Origin: Rhodococcus sp. IITR03
GTDB lineage: Bacteria; Actinomycetota; Actinomycetes; Mycobacteriales; Mycobacteriaceae
DNA length: 6,097 bases
Reading direction: 5' to 3'
Assembly: GCA_001017865.1 (NCBI GenBank)
Contig: LATQ01000001.1
Coordinates: 111,080-117,176, forward strand
The position numbers and the translations under genes are program-made. The notes under the pieces were generated by a model that saw only the letters and a program-made list of their open reading frames with translations, did no database searches and had not been told where the DNA came from. This document shows, in pieces, positions 1-6,097 of this stretch (positions within the stretch are counted from its first letter, which is position 1; each line of letters opens with the position of its first letter).

Positions 1-245
1 AATGGGAGACGCTGCACCACGACAAGGATCTCGCCGACATCGTCCAGGACCTCGGTTACGTCCGCGACGACGGGAAGACCCTCATCGGCCAGCCGCACCT
101 CGATCTCGACCCGAAGAAGATGTGGACCCTGGACGACGTGCGGGGCAACACCTTCCAGAGCCCGAACGTGCTGCTGAACCAGATGTCGGACGCGGAACGG
201 GAAGCACACGTCGCGGAGTACCGCGCCGGTGCCACTCCGCTCTGA
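1..245 (+). CDS. prmA: Propane monooxygenase hydroxylase large (alpha) subunit, C-terminal fragment
   Basis: The frame entering from the left edge (first full codon at base 3) encodes about 80 residues and stops at TGA 243-245. It begins [14 protein letters not shown] and contains [16 protein letters not shown] and [13 protein letters not shown], which read like the C-terminal tail of PrmA/MimA-type di-iron hydroxylases. The four-helix bundle with the two E-x-x-H iron motifs lies upstream and is not seen here. In the family this subunit (usually over 500 residues) carries the active site that hydroxylates propane, mostly at the middle carbon, in a cytoplasmic complex with PrmC. The identification rests partly on the tail and mainly on the downstream prmB-prmC-prmD order, which separates prm/mim clusters from the thmA-D-B-C order of tetrahydrofuran monooxygenases. 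No frame break is seen in this fragment. Confidence 0.85.
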   Translation, partial: WETLHHDKDLADIVQDLGYVRDDGKTLIGQPHLDLDPKKMWTLDDVRGNTFQSPNVLLNQMSDAEREAHVAEYRAGATPL

Positions 246-253
246 CACACCCC

Positions 254-300
254 GGTCCGGCCGGCGCGGTCACACCCCCTGCATCCGCGCCGGCCGGGTC
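254..300 (+). other. Strong GC hairpin in the prmA-prmB gap
   Basis: Bases 257-269 (CCGGCCGGCGCGG) pair perfectly with 285-297 (CCGCGCCGGCCGG), giving 13 Watson-Crick pairs around a 15-base loop (270-284). Bases 254-256 and 298-300 can add one G-C and two G-U pairs at the base. The 81-base gap between prmA and prmB is by far the longest in the operon. No run of T follows, so this is not a classical intrinsic terminator. An RNA element that stabilises the upstream prmA message, marks a processing site or attenuates downstream expression is inferred, not shown. Confidence 0.6.
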
Positions 301-315
301 CCCCTACCGAAGTAC

Positions 316-321
316 AGGAGG
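316..321 (+). promoter_or_regulatory. Ribosome binding site deciding the prmB GTG start
   Basis: A full AGGAGG lies 5 bases before GTG at 327. It supports the GTG over any internal ATG, and the protein from this start places the 2Fe-2S cysteine motif at the usual distance from the N-terminus. Confidence 0.85.
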
Positions 322-326
322 TTCCA

Positions 327-1369
327 GTGGCCGACACCCACCGCATCCACTTCGAACCCGTCGACATCGAAATGGACGTCGCCGAGGACGAGAAGATCCT
401 CGACGCGGCCTTCCGGCAGGGCATCCACCTGATGCACGGATGTCGTGAGGGGCAATGCTCGGCCTGCAAGTCCTACGTCCTCGACGGCGACATCCAGATG
501 GACCGCTACTCCACCTTCGCCTGCAACGACGCCGAGGTCGAGGAGGGATACGTCCTGCTCTGCCGCTCGCATTCGTTCAGCGACTGCACCATCGAACTGC
601 TCAACTTCGACGAGGACGAATTGCTCGGCGGCGTGCCGATCCAGAACGTCCGGACCGAGGTGGTCTCGATCGAACCGGTCACCCGGGACATCGTCGCGCT
701 CGAGGTCCGGCCGATCGAACCGGAGCTCTTCGAGTTCAAGGCCGGTCAGTACGCCGACATCACCATCCCCGGAACCGAGAATCACCGCTCGTTCTCCATG
801 GCCACCACCCCGGCGACCACCGATCGGGTGCAGTTCCTCATCAAGAAGTATCCCGGCGGTGTCTTCTCGGGCCTGCTCGACGACGGTCTGCACGTGGGAG
901 ACGAACTGGCACTGACGGGTCCGTACGGATCGTCGACGCTCAAGGAGGGTCACGTGCTGCCCATCGTCTGCATCGGTGGCGGGGCCGGGATGGCGCCCAT
1001 CCTGTCGCTGTTGCGGCACATGAGCGAGACCTCCGATCCGCGCCCGGTGCGCTTCTACTACGGCGCCCGCACCGCCGCCGACCTGTTCTACCTCGGCGAG
1101 ATACGAGAATTCTCGAAAACCTTACGGGACTTCGTCTTCGTGCCATGCTTGTCGGAGAGCGCGGACTGCCTTCCCGACGATCTCACCGGGGTGGAGACGG
1201 GCATGGTTCCGGACGTGGTCGGTGCGCACGAGACCGAACTCCACCGGTGCGAGACGTATCTGTGCGGCCCGCCCCCGATGGTGGACGCCACCCTCGAGCT
1301 TCTCGAGAGCAGGAACGTCCCGAAGGACCAGATCTTCTACGACAAGTTCACCAGCCGACCTTCGAGTGA
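327..1369 (+). CDS. prmB: Propane monooxygenase NADH reductase (2Fe-2S, FAD); one frame break near the 3' end
   Basis: This cytoplasmic reductase takes electrons from NADH and hands them to the di-iron hydroxylase. Domains in order: a plant-type ferredoxin domain (about 1-95) with cluster ligands C39, C44, C47 (GCREGQCSAC) and C79; an FAD domain (about 105-205) with HRSFSMA at 153-159 and GGVFS at 177-181; and an NAD domain (about 210-347) with GGGAGMAP at 217-224 and YLCGPPPM at 311-318. It starts at GTG 327 behind a strong ribosome site. As written, the frame runs on to TGA at 1413-1415 (362 residues) with a basic, unrelated tail. Restoring one C in the CC at 1355-1356 gives the ending KFTSPTFE and a stop at 1367-1369, for 347 residues, a normal length. 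That end also leaves a proper gap carrying the prmC ribosome site. The domain assignment is very sure; the repaired end is probable. Confidence 0.93.
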
Positions 1370-1397
1370 TCGAAGCTCCCCACTTCGTCCCAGCGAC

Positions 1398-1402
1398 AGG
1401 AG
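1398..1402 (+). promoter_or_regulatory. Ribosome binding site of prmC
   Basis: AGGAG with a 9-base spacer to ATG 1412. It sits outside the repaired prmB frame, which agrees with prmB ending at 1369 rather than reading through this site. Confidence 0.75.
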
Positions 1403-1411
1403 AATCCACAG

Positions 1412-2516
1412 ATGACCGCCACTGCAGAGCCCCAGAGGCGCAGTTTCCCGCGCATCGAGTTCACCGATGCCGAGGCCGGCGCACTGGAGTTCCCGAGTTC
1501 GAAGAGCCGCACCTACAACTACTACAAGCCGGCGAAGCTGCGGGCGACGACCTACGAGGACGTCACCGTCGACGTGCAACCCGACCCCGAGCGGCACCTG
1601 AGCCAGGCTGGATCTACGGATTCGGCAACGGCCCCGGAGGCTACCCGAAGGAATGGACGGTCGCGAAATCATCGGACTGGCACCAGTTCCGGGATCCGAA
1701 CGAGGAGTGGGACCAGTCGATCTACCGCAACAACGCGGCGGTCGTCCGGCAGGTGGACCTGTGCCTGAAGAACGCGAAGCGGGCACGCGCGTACGAGGTG
1801 TGGAACACCCCCTGGCTCACGTTCATCGCCCGGAACCTCGGTGCGTGGATGCACGCCGAGAACGGTCTCGGTCTGCACGTGTTCACGTCGATCCAGCGGT
1901 CGGGACCGACCAACATGATCAACACCGCGGTGGCGGTCAACGCGGCACACAAGCTGCGGTTCGCGCAGGACCTGGCGCTGTTCAATCTCGACCTCTCCGA
2001 ATCCGGTGTGCCGTTCGACGGATCGGCCCACAAGGAGGTCTGGCAGTCCGCCCCCGAATGGCAGCCCACCCGCGAAGTGGTCGAACGCCTGACGGCGGTG
2101 GGCGACTGGTGCGAACTGCTCTTCGCCACCAACATCGTCTTCGAGCAGCTGGTGGGATCGCTCTTCCGGACCGAGTTGATCATGCAGATCGCCGCCCGCA
2201 ACGGCGACTACATCACCCCGACGATCGTCGCACCGGCGAACACGACTACGACCGCGACCTCTCGTACACCCGGGCTCTGTACCGAATGCTCACGCGCGAC
2301 GAGGAATTCGGTGAATCTAACAAGGAACTGTTCTCGTCGTGGATGAGCACGTGGGTGCCGCGGTGCATCGACGCGGCACGGGCGTTGCAGCCGATCTGGT
2401 CGCAGCCGTCCGACAAGGCGATCACCTTCGCCTCGAGCCTCGAAACCGCCCAGTCCAAGTTCCGGTCCCTGCTCGAGGAGATCGGCCTGGAAGCACCGAA
2501 GGAGTTGGACCAGTGA
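1412..2516 (+). CDS. prmC: Propane monooxygenase hydroxylase small (beta) subunit; two frame breaks
   Basis: This non-catalytic partner of PrmA belongs to the ferritin-like helical beta subunits of soluble di-iron monooxygenases (methane/phenol/propene type). The N-terminus has RTYNYYKP (about residues 31-38). The middle has [32 protein letters not shown], read here in two parts, and [10 protein letters not shown]; the end has RDEEFGES and [11 protein letters not shown]. As written the frame changes twice: at about 1606-1607 (one G missing, codon 66; SQ-GWIYG restored) and at 2230 (one G missing, codon 274; TIVGTGEHDY restored). Repaired, it runs from ATG 1412 to TGA 2514-2516, 368 residues, which fits the family. 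Its stop overlaps the GTG start of prmD. Real inactivation is unlikely, because the protein stays conserved-looking on both sides of each break. Confidence 0.92.
2499..2504 (+). promoter_or_regulatory. Ribosome binding site deciding the prmD start
   Basis: AAGGAG inside the last codons of prmC lies 8 bases before GTG 2513 but 14 bases before ATG 2519. It therefore favours the GTG, which overlaps the prmC stop (GTGA). Confidence 0.65.
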
Positions 2517-2853
2517 GCATGAATTTCGGATCCTCCACCGAATTCTCCAACAAGTGCGGAGTGACGCTCATGAACACTCCGATCGGCCGCGTCGTCGCCG
2601 ACGTCATGGGTGCGAAGGAGGGAGTGGAACTGACGGAGTACCCGTCGATGATCCGCGTCGACGGCACCAGGTTGCTCGAGTTCGACTACGACGAGCTCAC
2701 CGAGGCCCTCGGCAGCGAGTTCGACGGATCGATCTTCGAGGAGATCAGCTCGACCCACTACGGACGCATGGTGCATCTCGACGACAGGACATGTTGTTCG
2801 CCAGCCCCGAGGACGCCGCCGAGTACATCGGCTTCGACCTCACCGCGCCCTAG
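2513..2853 (+). CDS. prmD: Propane monooxygenase coupling/effector protein; one frame break
   Basis: This is a small cofactor-free regulatory protein of the MmoB/DmpM family. It binds the hydroxylase and controls electron transfer and oxygen activation. The sequence begins (V/M)[10 protein letters not shown] and contains [20 protein letters not shown], then PSMIRVDGT and [12 protein letters not shown], typical of the group 5 monooxygenase effectors. The frame breaks next to base 2790. Adding one C gives [19 protein letters not shown] and a stop at 2851-2853, for 113 residues from GTG 2513 (111 from ATG 2519), the normal family size. As written, the reading would run on to 2947 into the next gene with a meaningless tail. 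It overlaps prmC by 4 bases and probably depends on its translation. Confidence 0.92.
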
Positions 2854-2868
2854 GAATCGAGGTACGAC

Positions 2869-3911
2869 ATGTATTCCAAGAACGACGAGAACTACTTCAT
2901 CGTCGACGCTCACGTACACATCTGGGACGCACGGGCTTCCAACCTGAAGAACATCCACGGCCAGCAGTTCATCGACTGCTTCTACGACTACCACAGGAAC
3001 CTCAGCCCGCAGGAGGAGGTGTGGGACTTCGACACCTACGCCTACTACGGCAGCGAGAGGTTCATGAAGGACCTGTTCGTCGACGGCTACGTCGACCACG
3101 CGATCTTCCAGGCGACGCTGCTGAGCGAGTTCTACAAGACCGGCTTCGGGCAGACCGAGGAGTGCCTCGCCCTCACCCGCAAGCATCCGGCAAGCTCACC
3201 TACAACCACGCCTACGATCCGCGTCACGAGGAGGCCGGCCTCGAACAGTTGCGGCGCGACGCGGAAAGCATGAACCTGCAGGGCGTCAAGCTCTACACGG
3301 CCGAATGGTTCGGCGACTCCCGCGGATACAAGCTCGACGACAAGTGGTCGCGCCGTTATCTCGAGGAATGTATCGAGCTGGGCATCAAGAACATCCACGT
3401 GCACAAGGGCCCGACCATCAGGCCGCTCGACCGTGATGCCTTCGATGTCGCCGACATCGACAAGGTTGCCACCGACTACACCGACCTGCGGTTCGTCGTC
3501 GAGCACGTCGGACTGCCCCGCCTCGAGGACTTCTGCTGGATCGCGACGCAGGAATCCAACGTGTACGGCGGTCTGGCCGTGGCGATCCCGTTCATCCACA
3601 CCCGTCCGCGCTATTTCGCACAGATCATCGGTGAATTGATGTACTGGATCGGCGAGGACAAGATCCTGTTCTCGAGCGACTACGCGCTGTGGACGCCGCG
3701 GTGGCTGATCGAGAAGTTCGTGGACTTCCAGATCCCCGAGGACATGACCGAATACGCTCCGCTGACCACCGACCAGAAGAAGAAGATCCTCGGTCTCAAC
3801 GCGGCAGCGCTGTACGACATCGATGTGCCCGCAGAGCTGCGGCTTCCCGAACCGGCCGGACAGGAAGGGGTCGAGGTCGCCGCGGGAGCGCAGGAAGCGG
3901 TGTCGTCATGA
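2869..3911 (+). CDS. Metal-dependent amidohydrolase (amidohydrolase_2 / TIM-barrel) of the prm operon; one frame break
   Basis: The repaired protein has 347 residues. It is a TIM-barrel hydrolase or decarboxylase-like protein of the amidohydrolase_2 class. Visible metal-site candidates are the H-x-H of VDAHVHIWD (H15, H17), H179 in HVHKGP, H213 in VEHVG, and D271 in LFSSDYALW, with K141 in GVKLY; this is a complete-looking active site. The start is ATG 2869, with a modest GAGG at 2859-2862. The frame breaks at about 3189-3190. Adding one G restores [14 protein letters not shown] and leads to TGA 3909-3911. The stop overlaps the next start (ATGA). Homologues occur at the same place in prm and mim clusters, but the substrate is not established. 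Hydrolysis or decarboxylation of a propane-pathway intermediate, or a role in enzyme assembly, are only guesses. Confidence 0.85.
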
Positions 3912-4657
3912 CGGTCGGACCGGTGACGACCGGCGACGTCCTGCGGGCGTTGTCGGACGTCACCGACCCCGAACTGGACGAGCCCATCACCGATCTCGGG
4001 TTCGTCCGGTCGGTGGTCCTCGACGACGAGGGCGTCACCGTCCACCTGCGTCTGCCCACGGCCTTCTGCTCACCCAACTTCGCGTACCTGATGGCCTCGG
4101 ACGCGCAGGACGTGCTCGAGGCCGTCGAAGGGATCGGGCAGGTGCGGGTGCTGCTCGACGACCACCACGACAGCCACAAGATCAACACCGGATTGGCGGC
4201 GAACGCCGGCTACCGCGGCACCTTCGGGGTCGAGGCCGTCGACAGTCTCGAGGATCTGCGGCACACCTTCCTGCGCAAGGCCCATCTCGCGGCGCTCGAA
4301 CGCTGCGTCGAGGCGCTGCTCCGCACCACCGAGCTCACTCTCGACGACCTGCCGTCGCTCACCCTGAGCGACATCCCGCCCGGCCGGTACCGGTCGGCCC
4401 TGATCCGGCGACGCCTGGCGCTCGGCCTGACGCTGTGCTGCGGGACGGGTCTTCGTCGACGACGACGGCAGAGCGATTCCGGCCGAGAAGATTCCGATGC
4501 GACTGCGGTTCGCGAAGTCCGTGCGCATCTCCATGGAGGGCAACTCCCACTTCTGCCGGGGACTGCTCGCCACCCGCTACGCCGACGACGACGGGACCGC
4601 CGGCCCGCGGATCGTCGACGCCAGATCCACCTCGTCCGTTCCAGTCAGGAGGGTGTC

Positions 4658-4661
<4 letters not shown>
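3908..4661 (+). CDS. DUF59/MIP18-like protein with a long C-terminal extension; two frame breaks
   Basis: The first 100 or so residues form a DUF59 (MIP18/PaaD/SufT-like) domain, with TDPELDEPITDLGFV at 19-33 and the conserved cysteine C54 in TAFCSPNFAYLM. Proteins of this family assist iron-sulfur cluster or metal assembly. Here the domain is followed by roughly 150 residues that I cannot assign, including a segment SMEGNSHFCRGLLATRY with His and Cys. The frame is lost twice: at about 4428-4429 (one G missing; GLDAVLRDG restored) and in the GGG at 4447-4449 (one G missing; DGVFVDDDGRAIPAEKIP restored). Repaired, it ends at TGA 4659-4661, 251 residues. As written, translation stays in frame with adh and would give a false fusion. 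Both ends overlap neighbours by 4 bases (ATGA). A maturation role for the di-iron enzyme is inferred from context only. Confidence 0.82.
4647..4652 (+). promoter_or_regulatory. Ribosome binding site of the alcohol dehydrogenase gene
   Basis: A perfect AGGAGG within the last codons of the DUF59 gene, 5 bases before ATG 4658. It shows that the dehydrogenase starts here and is not a fusion with the upstream protein. Confidence 0.85.

Positions 4662-6097
<1,436 letters not shown>

Noticed and set aside
254..300. Intrinsic terminator after prmA
   Set aside because: The stem is strong, but no T tract follows and the downstream prmB-prmD genes encode required partners of PrmA, so full termination would make no sense.
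270..1019. Long open frame on the minus strand opposite prmB (about 249 codons)
   Set aside because: It mirrors the codon pattern of the well-supported prmB on the + strand, has no recognisable motif or ribosome site, and long antisense frames are common in high-GC DNA.
1371..1387. Small hairpin CGAAG/CTTCG after prmB as a terminator
   Set aside because: Only five pairs, no T run, and it lies inside a continuous operon; it can occur by chance.
1356..1415. A 15-residue C-terminal extension on PrmB
   Set aside because: The sequence RPSSDRSSPLRPSDR looks non-coding and covers the prmC ribosome site; adding one C gives the ending FTSPTFE and a stop at 1367-1369.
1412..2516. prmC and neighbouring genes as true pseudogenes
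   Set aside because: Protein-level conservation continues unbroken on both sides of every break and there are no internal stop substitutions, which does not look like decay.

Overview
The window is high-GC DNA with tightly packed genes, all on the + strand, with strong AGGAGG-type ribosome sites and GTG starts. This fits a mycolate-type actinomycete (Rhodococcus, Gordonia or Mycobacterium); I cannot fix the species. It carries most of a soluble di-iron propane monooxygenase operon (SDIMO group 5, prm/mim type). The order is prmA (3' end only), prmB reductase, prmC small hydroxylase subunit, prmD coupling protein, a metal-dependent amidohydrolase, a DUF59/MIP18-like protein, a zinc alcohol dehydrogenase, and the start of a groEL-like chaperonin gene.

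Layout: the prmA tail occupies 1-245. A gap of 81 bases follows, holding a very strong GC hairpin (254-300). prmB runs 327-1369, prmC 1412-2516, prmD 2513-2853, the amidohydrolase 2869-3911, the DUF59 gene 3908-4661, adh 4658-5681, and groEL from 5713 off the right end. Three junctions overlap by 4 bases (prmC/prmD GTGA, amidohydrolase/DUF59 ATGA, DUF59/adh ATGA), which suggests translational coupling in one transcript. No promoter, intrinsic terminator, tRNA, insertion sequence or CRISPR array was seen; the operon promoter should lie upstream of prmA, outside the window. No gene-free stretch exceeds 300 bases.

How the parts work together (family knowledge plus inference): PrmB passes electrons from NADH through FAD and a 2Fe-2S centre to the PrmA/PrmC di-iron hydroxylase, gated by PrmD. 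The product, mainly 2-propanol from propane, is oxidised by the alcohol dehydrogenase. The GroEL-like protein resembles the dedicated chaperonin (MimG) known to be needed for folding of the related mycobacterial monooxygenase. The DUF59 protein may help with metal or cluster maturation. The amidohydrolase has no settled role.

The main oddity is that seven of the eight genes are broken as written. I count 11 places where the frame is lost, and every one is repaired by restoring a single missing G or C, usually inside a short G or C run. After repair every gene has the expected family length and ends at a sensible stop. This is most likely systematic base-deletion error in the sequence, not real gene decay, and the coordinates below describe the repaired genes.
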